A stretch of DNA of 64,000 nucleotides, taken from the NCBI RefSeq assembly GCF_049943335.1, contig NZ_JBNFVY010000003.1:248001-312000 (forward strand), in the 5' to 3' direction. A model generated the notes under the pieces. It saw only the letters and a program-made list of their open reading frames with translations, made no database searches and had not been told where the DNA came from. Shown in pieces: positions 43,395-52,180 of this stretch (within the stretch, counting starts at the first letter, position 1; each line of letters begins with the position of its first letter). The position numbers and the translations under genes were made by a program. This DNA is from JBNFVY01 sp049943335. GTDB lineage: Bacteria; Pseudomonadota; Alphaproteobacteria; Rhodobacterales; Rhodobacteraceae.

Positions 43395-44048
43395 ATGCCC
43401 GAAGTTATCTTTCCCGGCCCTGAAGGCCGTCTTGAAGGCCGCTATCATCCGCAAAAGGAAAAAGACGCGCCGATTGCCATAATCCTGCACCCGCATCCTC
43501 AGTTCGGGGGCACGATGAACAACCGCGTCGTGTATAACCTGCACTATGCCTTCCACCAAATGGGATTCACCGTTCTGCGGTTCAATTTCCGGGGTGTCGG
43601 GCGTAGCCAGGGCGAATACGACCAGGGCGTGGGTGAGCTGTCGGATGCGGCATCGGCGCTGGATTACCTGCAATCGATGAACGCCAATGCCAAGCATTGC
43701 TGGGTCGCCGGGTTCAGCTTTGGTGCCTGGATCGGGATGCAGCTTTTGATGCGACGCCCCGAAATTACCGGATTTGTGTCGGTCAGCCCGCCTGCGAACA
43801 TGTATGACTTTTCGTTTCTTGCGCCCTGCCCGTCGTCGGGATTGGTCATCAATGGCACCGCCGACCGTGTGGCCCCGCCCAAGGATACCGACGCGCTGGT
43901 GCAAAAGCTGCACGAGCAAAAAGGGATCACCATCACCCACGAAGAGGTCGAAGGCGCCGGTCACTTCTTTGAGGATCCGCATATGGAACAGATGATCGGT
44001 ACGGTGGATGCCTATGTGCGCCGCCGCCTGACCGAGACGTCGCGCTGA
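43395..44048 (+). CDS. Alpha/beta hydrolase (COG2945-like)
   Basis: 217 residues, intact alpha/beta-hydrolase fold. HPHPQFGGTMNN is the oxyanion region, the nucleophile is Ser in GFSFGAW, the acid in NGTADRVAPP, and the His in VEGAGHFF. Substrate unknown. The ATG at 43395 was preferred over 43338 because the upstream residues overlap the iron box and look non-coding. Confidence 0.85.
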   Translation: MPEVIFPGPEGRLEGRYHPQKEKDAPIAIILHPHPQFGGTMNNRVVYNLHYAFHQMGFTVLRFNFRGVGRSQGEYDQGVGELSDAASALDYLQSMNANAKHCWVAGFSFGAWIGMQLLMRRPEITGFVSVSPPANMYDFSFLAPCPSSGLVINGTADRVAPPKDTDALVQKLHEQKGITITHEEVEGAGHFFEDPHMEQMIGTVDAYVRRRLTETSR

Positions 44049-44061
44049 GGGCGCGCGGGTC

Positions 44062-44388
44062 GTGGTGGTAGCCCTGATCGTTGCGGCCGGCGCTGTTGCG
44101 TTGGTCTGGGCGGCGGGCGCGGTCTATCTGACGCGCCACTATTATCGCGACGTGCGCGACCTGCGGGACAACCTGCGCAAGACTTATCCGAATGCGGACT
44201 GGGCCAACATGAGCGCCTCAGAGCGGCGCAACGCCCAACCCTTCGACGCGCAAGGCGAGGCGATTTTTCACGAAACGCGCGCAGGTTTGCGCCTGCGCCG
44301 GGCCCGCGCGCAGGCCTTGCTGGCGTCGTTCGGGCTGCTGGCCATCATGGCGTTGATCCTCATGGCCCGCACAAGCGTCAACCTATGA
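44062..44388 (+). CDS. Hypothetical protein with two membrane segments
   Basis: 108 residues starting with GTG. Membrane segments at about 3-24 and 86-103 flank a charged cytosolic or periplasmic part. No family recognised. It overlaps the HD-domain gene by ATGA, so the two are coupled. Confidence 0.55.
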   Translation: MVVALIVAAGAVALVWAAGAVYLTRHYYRDVRDLRDNLRKTYPNADWANMSASERRNAQPFDAQGEAIFHETRAGLRLRRARAQALLASFGLLAIMALILMARTSVNL

Positions 44389-45536
44389 CCGACCCGCTTT
44401 CAGCGAAGTTCACCTTCCTGAACGAAGCGGATCGTCTTAAGTCCGTCGAACGGGCCAACTGGCTGACCAACCGATCCCGCCCAGAAAACGCAGCCGAACA
44501 CAGCTGGCATGTTGCACTGGCCATGATGGTCATGGCCGAACATGCCGAACCGGGCGTTGATCTGGACAGCGCGTTGCGCATGGCGCTGCTGCACGACCTT
44601 GTCGAAATCGACGCGGGCGATCACCCGATCCATCTGCCCCACGACCCTGCCGCTGTCGCTTTGGCCGAAGCGCAAGGCGCGGACCGGCTGTACGGGCTGC
44701 TACCGCACACCGGCCCCCACCTGCGTGCCCAGTGGGAAGAATTCGAAACCGCCCGAACCGCGACTGCACGCTATGCCAAGGCGATCGATCATCTGTCCTC
44801 GGTCTGGTTGGCCCTGGCCAGCGTGCCGCGCGACAGCGAAGAAATGGCTATCTGCACCGACAATCTGCGGGACGGGCGGGTCAGCCGCTCCGCGCAACAT
44901 GTGCCTGACTTGCTTGAGGTGACACGGGCATGGGCCGACAACCGACAGGTCACGCCGCGGCTGCGTCAATCGCTGGCCTTTCTGGGCGAGGTTGACAAGC
45001 TCAAGTGCGAATTGCGCGCCTCGCGGCTGATTGACGGGTCGCGCCATGAAAACTCAGCCGAACACAGTTGGCACATTGCCCTTTATGCGCTGGTCCTTGG
45101 GGATCAGGCGGCAGACGGGGTCGCAATCGCGCGGGTGATCCAAATGTTGATCCTGCACGATATTGTCGAAATAGACGCCGGCGATGCGCCGATCCACGGC
45201 GATCACGATCCCGTCGCACTGGAAGCCGCCGAGCGCGCCGCTGCAGACCGGCTGTTTGGCCTTTTGCCCACCGACATCGCCACCCAATTCCGGACGCTGT
45301 GGGAAGAATTCGAAGCCGCCGAAACCCCAGATTCCATTTTTGCCAAATCCATCGACCGGGTGCAGCCGGTTCTGGGCAACCTGGCAAACGGCGGTGGATC
45401 GTGGGTGGATTACGATGTGACTTTCGCCCAGCTTGACGCGCGCGTCGGCACCAAGATTGCACGCGGCGCGCCTGCCATCTGGGCCCATGTCAAAGACCTT
45501 TGCCTGACGTGGTTTGTCGAACACGGGCGCATTTGA
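44385..45536 (+). CDS. Tandem HD-domain phosphohydrolase (YfbR/HDDC2-like, duplicated)
   Basis: 383 residues made of two homologous HD domains. The first has ENAAEHSWHVALAMM and LLHDLVEIDAGD; the second ENSAEHSWHIALYAL and LILHDIVEIDAGD. Single-domain relatives (HDDC2, YfbR) are 5'-nucleotidases of about 190 residues. Both copies keep all the metal-binding His and Asp residues, so both may be active. The duplication may form an internal dimer. Confidence 0.85.
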   Translation: MTDPLSAKFTFLNEADRLKSVERANWLTNRSRPENAAEHSWHVALAMMVMAEHAEPGVDLDSALRMALLHDLVEIDAGDHPIHLPHDPAAVALAEAQGADRLYGLLPHTGPHLRAQWEEFETARTATARYAKAIDHLSSVWLALASVPRDSEEMAICTDNLRDGRVSRSAQHVPDLLEVTRAWADNRQVTPRLRQSLAFLGEVDKLKCELRASRLIDGSRHENSAEHSWHIALYALVLGDQAADGVAIARVIQMLILHDIVEIDAGDAPIHGDHDPVALEAAERAAADRLFGLLPTDIATQFRTLWEEFEAAETPDSIFAKSIDRVQPVLGNLANGGGSWVDYDVTFAQLDARVGTKIARGAPAIWAHVKDLCLTWFVEHGRI

Positions 45537-45593
45537 CTTATCTCATTGTACTGGTGCGGTGCCCTGTTACCGTGGCGCCTCAGGAGATCTGCC

Positions 45594-46316
45594 ATGACCC
45601 AAACTTCCGGTTCGACACCGACCCGTGCCCGGAGCGCCCCGCGCGATTTTCTCAAACAGATTGTCTACGGGGGCAACGACGGTATCGTCACGACTTTTGC
45701 AATTGTGGCAGGGTTCGCGGGTGCCAACGCCCAAGGCGCGGCGCAAATCGGCGCTGTGGCCGTGTTGGTCTTCGGCTTTGCCAACCTCTTCGCTGACGCG
45801 GTGTCTATGGGGCTGGGTGAATTCCTGTCGGGCAGATCCCGTCACGGGCTCTATCGGGCCCGCAAACGGGCCCAGATGAACATGATCGCCACGCATGGGT
45901 CGACGGCTGTGGATCCGTTGGTGCCCTATTTTGCCAACGCGAATGTGCGCCCGGACGATCTGGACAGTCTCAAATCCATTCTGGCCCGCAATCCCGACCT
46001 GACCAGCGACCTGATCATGGCCCGCGTCTATGGAATGGAGCCGCCCAACGGCGGCGATCTGGTGGTTGGGGCTTGGGCGACTTTCTTTTCCTTTGTCGTG
46101 TTCGGGGTCATTCCGCTGCTTCCATATCTGGTGCCCTTCACGTCCGGCTCGGAACTGACGCTGTCCATCATCGCGACGTTTGTGGCCCTTGTTTTGTTGG
46201 GGCTCTTGCGGTGGCTTGCCACCGGCGAACGGGTTGAAAAATGCGTTGGCGAAGCCGTGTTGATCGGCGGCATTTGTGCCATAGTTGCTTATCTTGTCGG
46301 CGCTTTGATCGGTTAG
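45594..46316 (+). CDS. VIT1/CCC1 family iron or manganese transporter
   Basis: 240 residues. FLKQIVYGGNDGIVTTFAIV and GFANLFADAVSMGLGEFLS are the VIT1 signatures, with five likely membrane segments. These proteins move Fe or Mn out of the cytosol. AGGAG seven bases before ATG 45594 decides the start. Confidence 0.88.
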   Translation: MTQTSGSTPTRARSAPRDFLKQIVYGGNDGIVTTFAIVAGFAGANAQGAAQIGAVAVLVFGFANLFADAVSMGLGEFLSGRSRHGLYRARKRAQMNMIATHGSTAVDPLVPYFANANVRPDDLDSLKSILARNPDLTSDLIMARVYGMEPPNGGDLVVGAWATFFSFVVFGVIPLLPYLVPFTSGSELTLSIIATFVALVLLGLLRWLATGERVEKCVGEAVLIGGICAIVAYLVGALIG

Positions 46317-46397
46317 CGCCCCGCGTCTTGGTTTGGACATTGGATTGCTGCAGACCATGAGCTAGGCTGCAGGTAACAATCCAACCGCGAGTGTCCG

Positions 46398-47606
46398 ATG
46401 TCCAAAATCAAGGTAGACAACCCCATTGTTGAAATGGACGGCGACGAAATGACCCGCATCATGTGGCATTTCATCAAGGAAAAGCTAATTCTGCCCTATC
46501 TGGACATCGACCTGCTGTACTACGATCTGGGGATCGAAGAACGCGACCGCACCAATGACCAGATCACCATAGATGCCGCCGAAAAAACCCGCGCCGTCGG
46601 TGTGGCCGTCAAATGCGCCACAATCACGCCCGATGAGCAACGGGTCGAGGAATTCGGCCTGAAAGAGATGTGGCGCAGCCCCAACGGCACGATCCGCAAT
46701 ATCCTTGGCGGCGTTGTGTTCCGCAAACCCATCATTTGCAAGAACGTGCCGCGCCTTGTCCCCGGCTGGACGCAGCCCATCGTTGTGGGCCGCCATGCCT
46801 TCGGGGATCAGTATATGGCCAAGGATTTCCACTTTCCCGGCGCGGGAAAGCTGACCATGAAATTCGTGGGCGAAGACGGCACCGAAATCGAAAAAGACGT
46901 CTATGACGCACCGTCGTCCGGGGTTTTCATGGGGATGTACAACCGCGACGATTCCATCCGCGACTTTGCCCGCGCATCGCTGATGTATGGGCTGGATATC
47001 GGCTGGCCGGTCTATCTCAGCACCAAGAACACGATCCTCAAGACCTATGACGGTCGGTTCAAGGATATCTTCCAGCAAGTCTACGAAGAAGAATTTGAGC
47101 GGAAATTCAAAGAAGCCGGCATCTGGTATGAACACCGCCTGATCGACGACATGGTGGCGTGTTGCCTGAAATGGTCAGGTGGATTTGTGTGGGCCTGCAA
47201 AAACTACGATGGCGACGTACAATCTGATACCGTAGCGCAGGGCTTTGGGTCGCTGGGCCTGATGACCAGTCAATTGATGACGCCCGATGGCAAAATAGTC
47301 GAAGCCGAAGCCGCCCATGGCACCGTCACCCGCCATTACCGCCAGCACCAGGCGGGCGAAGCCACGTCGACAAATTCGATTGCGTCGATCTATGCATGGA
47401 CAGGCGGGCTGAAGCACCGCGCCAAACTGGACAGCAACGCCGAGCTGGGCCGGTTTGCCGAGACCCTGGAAAAGGTCGTCGTGGACACTGTTGAAAGCGG
47501 TTTCATGACCAAGGATCTGGCCCTATTGGTGGGCCCCTATCAAAAATGGCTGACCACGATGGGCTTTTTGGAAAAGATCGATGAGAACCTGCAAAAGGCG
47601 CTTTGA
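46398..47606 (+). CDS. icd: NADP-dependent isocitrate dehydrogenase
   Basis: 402 residues, the eukaryote-like NADP-IDH subfamily (starting KVDNPIVEMDGDEMTRIMW). Substrate residues SPNGTIRNILGG and metal-binding YDGDVQSDTVAQGFGSLG are intact. Converts isocitrate to 2-oxoglutarate in the citric acid cycle and supplies NADPH. Stands alone with its own upstream gap. Confidence 0.95.
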   Translation: MSKIKVDNPIVEMDGDEMTRIMWHFIKEKLILPYLDIDLLYYDLGIEERDRTNDQITIDAAEKTRAVGVAVKCATITPDEQRVEEFGLKEMWRSPNGTIRNILGGVVFRKPIICKNVPRLVPGWTQPIVVGRHAFGDQYMAKDFHFPGAGKLTMKFVGEDGTEIEKDVYDAPSSGVFMGMYNRDDSIRDFARASLMYGLDIGWPVYLSTKNTILKTYDGRFKDIFQQVYEEEFERKFKEAGIWYEHRLIDDMVACCLKWSGGFVWACKNYDGDVQSDTVAQGFGSLGLMTSQLMTPDGKIVEAEAAHGTVTRHYRQHQAGEATSTNSIASIYAWTGGLKHRAKLDSNAELGRFAETLEKVVVDTVESGFMTKDLALLVGPYQKWLTTMGFLEKIDENLQKAL

Positions 47607-47637
47607 AACGCCCCGGCGTCTGACATAGGTTGCGCCC

Positions 47638-48261
47638 ATGCCAGCCCCTGTCCCAATAGATGAAGATCCAGTCGCCCACGCGCCCTACGAAGATGCGTTG
47701 GCGCTGATTGTCGGCACCACCCTTGTGGCACTGTCTATCCAGTTCCTGCGCGCCGAAGATCTGATCACCGGGCAGACCGCAGGGTTGGCCCTGGTCGTAT
47801 CCTATGCTGCGGGGATCGCGTTCGGGCCCGTGTTTTTCGCCCTGAACCTGCCGTTCTACTGGTTTGCCTTTCGCCGCATGGGGCTGGCATTCAGTCTGAA
47901 AACCTTTGTCGCTGTGGGTCTGATTTCGGTCCTGTCCGAACTGTTTGACGCAACAGTCACGATCAACGTCGGGCACCCTGCCCTTGCCGCGGTATTGGCG
48001 GGCGTCACGGCCGGCCCCGGCCTTTTGGCGATATTTCGGCATAACGCGTCGCTCGGTGGCGTCGGCATCATCGCGCTGTATCTACAAGACAATTTCGCCA
48101 TACGCGCGGGGCGCACCCAGCTTGTCTTCGATATCGCCGTCTTCGCCTTGGCCTTGGCCCTTTTCCCTTGGGAAACGGTACTCTGGTCGTTGGTTGGGGC
48201 GGTTGTGCTGAACGGGATTATCATTCTCAATCATCGTCGGGACCGTTACGTCGCGCGATGA
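47638..48261 (+). CDS. YitT family membrane protein
   Basis: 207 residues with five or six membrane segments and conserved FLRAEDLITGQTAGLAL and GPGLLAIFRHNASLGGVGI motifs of the YitT/DUF161 family. Transport role unknown. It follows icd by 31 bases and may be cotranscribed. Confidence 0.82.
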   Translation: MPAPVPIDEDPVAHAPYEDALALIVGTTLVALSIQFLRAEDLITGQTAGLALVVSYAAGIAFGPVFFALNLPFYWFAFRRMGLAFSLKTFVAVGLISVLSELFDATVTINVGHPALAAVLAGVTAGPGLLAIFRHNASLGGVGIIALYLQDNFAIRAGRTQLVFDIAVFALALALFPWETVLWSLVGAVVLNGIIILNHRRDRYVAR

Positions 48262-48403
48262 CATGAACTGACAGATTTGCGCAATCCAAGACGGTTGCAG
48301 ATACGTGGGCGGCCCTCAAGGTGGATTGGTCATCGCCACGACAAATGCCGCAACGGCCACCCTTGTTCGCGCATCATGAGAAACACGTAAATCATTACAG
48401 GAA

Positions 48404-48430
48404 TGGCCCAAAGCGCCAGGCTTTGGGCCA
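48404..48430. terminator. Hairpin in the icd-yitT / PfpI convergent gap
   Basis: Perfect 10-bp stem TGGCCCAAAG/CTTTGGGCCA with a 7-base loop. There is no T run, so it may be a weak or rho-assisted terminator for the convergent genes. Confidence 0.45.
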
Positions 48431-48485
48431 CGTCCTAATGTTGCAGGCGCCTACAGCACCCCGGCGTTAGGCGCCCCGCAACAGG

Positions 48486-49046
48486 TCATGCGGCAGAGCG
48501 TTGATGCTCACCTTCTTCGACTTCCTCAACGATCTTGGACACAAACGCCTTCAGATCGCCCGGATTGCGCGAGGTGATCAGCCCTTTGTCAGTCACTACG
48601 TCCTTGTCGTGCCAAGTGCCGCCAGCATTGACGACATCGGTCTTGATCGACGGGTAGGATGTCACATCGCGGCCCTTCACGACCCCGGCTTCCACCAACA
48701 ACCACGGACCGTGGCAGATCGCGGCGACAGTCTTGCCAGCGTCAAAGAAAGCTTTGACCAGTTCGACGGCCTCTGGCTTGGTGCGCAGGATATCGGGGTT
48801 GATCTGCCCGCCGGGCAGAACGATCGCGTCATAGTCGTCAACCTTGGCATCGCTGATCTTCAGGTCGGCCTCGGCCTCGCGACCCCAGTCGCTGCCTTCC
48901 CAGCCCTTGATCGCCTGACCATCAGGTGTGGCGACATGCACGCTGGCCCCCTTGACGCGCAATTGGTCGCGCGGAAACTCAAGTTCGGATTGCTCGAAGC
49001 CGTTGGTGGCAATGATCAGAATGTTCGCAGATGAAATCGCAGTCAT
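48486..49046 (-). CDS. DJ-1/PfpI family protein (type 1 glutamine amidotransferase-like)
   Basis: 186 residues. The nucleophile elbow AAICHGPWLL carries the active Cys, and GFEQSELEFP the Glu of PfpI proteins. Probably a protein/glyoxal deglycase or stress protein. The ATG at 49046 (MTAISSANILIIATNG) was chosen over 49058. Single gene, divergent from typA. Confidence 0.85.
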   Translation of the reverse strand: MTAISSANILIIATNGFEQSELEFPRDQLRVKGASVHVATPDGQAIKGWEGSDWGREAEADLKISDAKVDDYDAIVLPGGQINPDILRTKPEAVELVKAFFDAGKTVAAICHGPWLLVEAGVVKGRDVTSYPSIKTDVVNAGGTWHDKDVVTDKGLITSRNPGDLKAFVSKIVEEVEEGEHQRSAA

Positions 49047-49206
49047 ATCGTCCTCCATTTTCGGTTACGGGGACTTGGCCCCTGTCGCAGAGCCAACGGT
49101 GCGCTTGGGCATCGGTTCCATCACGCTGCGGCGCGACAATTGATGCTGGTATTTTTGCCGGGCGCAGTATAGGCCCCGCGCAAACGCATACGGACGGACG
49201 CCTTAT

Positions 49207-51024
49207 ATGGAAATTCGCAACATCGCCATTATCGCCCACGTGGATCATGGCAAAACCACCCTCGTGGACGAAATGCTCAAGCAATCGGGCGCGTTTCGTG
49301 CCAACCAGGCTGTTGCCGAACGGGCCATGGACAGCAACGATCTGGAGCGCGAGCGGGGCATCACCATCCTTGCCAAAGCGACGTCGGTCGAATGGAAAGG
49401 CACGCGGATCAACATTGTCGATACCCCCGGCCACGCCGATTTCGGCGGCGAGGTTGAGCGTATCTTGTCGATGGTGGACGGTGTTGTCCTGCTTGTCGAC
49501 GCCGCCGAAGGGCCGATGCCGCAAACCAAGTTCGTGACGTCAAAGGCGCTGGCCCTTGGGTTGCGCCCCATCGTTGTGCTCAACAAGGTCGACAAGCCCG
49601 ACGCCGAACCAGACCGGGCACTGGATGAATGTTTCGATCTGTTCGCCAACCTTGACGCAGATGAAGACCAGCTGGATTTCCCGCATCTCTATGCTTCGGG
49701 TCGATCAGGCTGGTGCGATCCCGAACTTGACGGCCCGCGCAAGGATCTGTCCGCGCTTTTCAACCTGATCGTCAACCACGTGCCCAAGCCCAAGCAGCTG
49801 AACCATCAGGACGAACCCTTCACCATGCTGGCCACCACGCTGGGCGCCGACCCGTTCATCGGGCGCCTTCTGACCGGCCGGGTCGAGACCGGCAAGCTCA
49901 AGGTCGGTGCGACCGTGCAGGCCCTCAGCCGGGTTGGCCAGAAAATCGAGCAATTCCGCGTCACCAAGATCCAGGCGTTCCGTGGTCTTTCCATGCAAGA
50001 GATCGACGAAGCCGTTGCCGGCGACATCGTTTCGCTGGCCGGCATGTCCAAGGCCACCGTGGCCGATACGATCTGTGCGCTTGAGGTCGAAGAACCTCTG
50101 GACGCCCAACCGATCGATCCGCCAACCATCACCGTGACCTTCGGCATCAACGACAGCCCCCTGGCGGGCCGCGATGGCAAGAAGGTGCAGTCGCGCGTTA
50201 TCCGTGACCGCCTGATGAAAGAGGCGGAAAGCAACGTCGCGATCAAGATCGCAGACACGCCCGGCGGCGAAGCCTTTGAAGTGTCCGGGCGGGGCGAACT
50301 GCAAATGGGCGTCCTGATCGAAAACATGCGCCGCGAAGGGTTCGAGCTGTCAATCTCGCGCCCGCAGGTGATCATGAAAGAAGTGGACGGCAAACGCCTT
50401 GAGCCTGTCGAAGAGGCCACGATCGACGTCGATGACGAATACTCGGGCGTGGTGATCGAAAAACTGACCGGCGCGCGCAAGGGCGAGCTGGTCGAAATGA
50501 AGCCCGCTGGTGCCGGAAAAACCCGGATCATTGCGCATGTGCCATCGCGCGGGCTCATCGGGTATCACGGCGAATTCCTGACCGACACACGGGGCACGGG
50601 CATTTTGAATCGCGTGTTCCACGGTTGGACCGAATTCAAGGGTCCCATTCCGGGACGCCGCGCGGGCGTGCTGATTTCCATGGAAAACGGCGATGCTGTG
50701 GCCTACGCCTTGTGGAACCTGGAAGATCGCGGTCGCATGATGATCGGCGCACAGGCCCCGGTCTATCAAGGGATGATCATTGGCGAACACAGCCGCGAAA
50801 ACGATCTGGAAGTGAACCCGCTGAAAGGCAAGAAACTGACCAACGTGCGCGCGTCGGGCACCGATGATGCGGTGCGCTTGACCACGCCGATCACCTTGTC
50901 GCTGGAAGAGGCCATCGCCTATATCAACGACGACGAACTGGTCGAAGTCACGCCGAATGCGATCCGTTTGCGCAAGCGCTATCTTGATCCGCACGAACGC
51001 AAACGCAGGGCGAGAACTGCCTGA
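49207..51024 (+). CDS. typA: Ribosome-associated GTPase TypA/BipA
   Basis: 605 residues, full length. GTPase motifs AHVDHGKTTLVDEML, GITI, DTPGHADF and NKVD; then elongation factor-like domains and the TypA-specific C-terminus. Helps ribosome assembly and adaptation to stress and low temperature. Confidence 0.95.
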   Translation: MEIRNIAIIAHVDHGKTTLVDEMLKQSGAFRANQAVAERAMDSNDLERERGITILAKATSVEWKGTRINIVDTPGHADFGGEVERILSMVDGVVLLVDAAEGPMPQTKFVTSKALALGLRPIVVLNKVDKPDAEPDRALDECFDLFANLDADEDQLDFPHLYASGRSGWCDPELDGPRKDLSALFNLIVNHVPKPKQLNHQDEPFTMLATTLGADPFIGRLLTGRVETGKLKVGATVQALSRVGQKIEQFRVTKIQAFRGLSMQEIDEAVAGDIVSLAGMSKATVADTICALEVEEPLDAQPIDPPTITVTFGINDSPLAGRDGKKVQSRVIRDRLMKEAESNVAIKIADTPGGEAFEVSGRGELQMGVLIENMRREGFELSISRPQVIMKEVDGKRLEPVEEATIDVDDEYSGVVIEKLTGARKGELVEMKPAGAGKTRIIAHVPSRGLIGYHGEFLTDTRGTGILNRVFHGWTEFKGPIPGRRAGVLISMENGDAVAYALWNLEDRGRMMIGAQAPVYQGMIIGEHSRENDLEVNPLKGKKLTNVRASGTDDAVRLTTPITLSLEEAIAYINDDELVEVTPNAIRLRKRYLDPHERKRRARTA

Positions 51025-51078
51025 ACACGACGCCGCATTCAAAACAGCGGCCGTCGCACCGGCGTGTTGCGACGCAGG

Positions 51079-51843
51079 TCAGGCCAGATCGCGGGCGATC
51101 CGTACAGGATCCATGAAATGGCCGATCATGACGCCGGTCGCTTCAGCATACGCACGATCCAGGGGCATCGCCATCTGCGCATAAAGCATGGCTTTGCCCG
51201 CCTGGAGCGCGGGCGCATGGCGCGTTGCCAGCAGGGCCGCAAAGGCATCTACTGCAGCGCCAAGCGCCGCGGCCTTGTAGACCCGCGTTGCCAACCCGGT
51301 GCGCAGCGCCCAGTCGGCATCGAACATTTCGCCCGAAAAAGCCAATTCAACCATATGCGTGGGGGACAATTTGCGCGACACCGCCACGGATGGCGTTGTG
51401 CAGAACCCGCCGTTGTTCACACCCGGCAGACAGAACCGCGCTGCATCCGACACGAAAGCCATGTCGCACGAACACATCAATTGCAGCCCGCCGGCCGTCG
51501 CGACGCCTTCGACCACCGCCAGGGTCGGTTGCGGCAGCGTGGCCAGCCGCTGCATCATCGCGCTGCACTCGGTAAAGAGCGTGCGCAAATACGCTTCGCC
51601 CTGATCGGCATCGGTCCGGTGGCGGGCAATTTCCTTTAGGTCATGGCCGGCGCAGAAAATGCGGCCTTCACCGCGGATGACAACGACGCGAACGTCGCGA
51701 TCGTTGGCCGCGCGATCCAGCGCTCCATCCAGGTCACGGATCATTCCAAGTGACGGGGCATGGGCCGGGGCCGCACCTAGACTCAGCGTCAGAACGCCAT
51801 TGTCACGCGTTTCGGCGATTAATGCGGCGTCGTCGATGGCCAT
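51079..51843 (-). CDS. Enoyl-CoA hydratase/isomerase family protein, ECHDC3-like
   Basis: 254 residues with the crotonase fold. CAGHDLKEI and CLPGVNNGGFCTTPSVAVSRKL resemble ECHDC3 proteins. The glutamate that normally begins the active-site loop (PE near the conserved gly stretch) is Gly here (LPGVNNG), so hydratase activity is doubtful. Its stop is 54 bases from the typA stop and the genes converge. Confidence 0.8.
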   Translation of the reverse strand: MAIDDAALIAETRDNGVLTLSLGAAPAHAPSLGMIRDLDGALDRAANDRDVRVVVIRGEGRIFCAGHDLKEIARHRTDADQGEAYLRTLFTECSAMMQRLATLPQPTLAVVEGVATAGGLQLMCSCDMAFVSDAARFCLPGVNNGGFCTTPSVAVSRKLSPTHMVELAFSGEMFDADWALRTGLATRVYKAAALGAAVDAFAALLATRHAPALQAGKAMLYAQMAMPLDRAYAEATGVMIGHFMDPVRIARDLA

Positions 51844-51891
51844 TGCTCCTCCTGACTGGCAGAATGCGTCAGGGTCGGCGCGTTTGGCAAG

Positions 51892-52179
51892 TCATTCGTC
51901 GGTTTCGACAACCATCAATTCGCGTTGCGAAGCACCCTTGGCGTGGCTCAGCGCCTGCTGGTATTCGGGGCTGTGGTAGCAGTCGACCGCGGCCTCGACC
52001 GACGGAAACCGGGCCACGACATTGCGCGACCGGTCCTGCCCTTCCAGTTGCACGTACCGTCCACCGCGCGCGATGAACTTGCCGCCGTGTAGGGCAATGG
52101 CCGGGCCAGCCAGTTCGGCATATTTTCCATAGGATTCAGGGTCGGTGACCGTGACATGGGCAATCCAGAGTGCGGGCAT
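51892..52179 (-). CDS. DUF1330 domain protein
   Basis: 95 residues with the DUF1330 fold (IAHVTVTDPESYGKYAELAG, GGRYVQLEG, YHSPEYQQAL). The ATG is 1 base past the alaS stop, with GGAGGATAAC overlapping alaS as its ribosome site, so it is coupled to alaS. Function unknown; ferredoxin-like fold. Confidence 0.82.
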   Translation of the reverse strand: MPALWIAHVTVTDPESYGKYAELAGPAIALHGGKFIARGGRYVQLEGQDRSRNVVARFPSVEAAVDCYHSPEYQQALSHAKGASQRELMVVETDE

Positions 52180-52180
52180 G

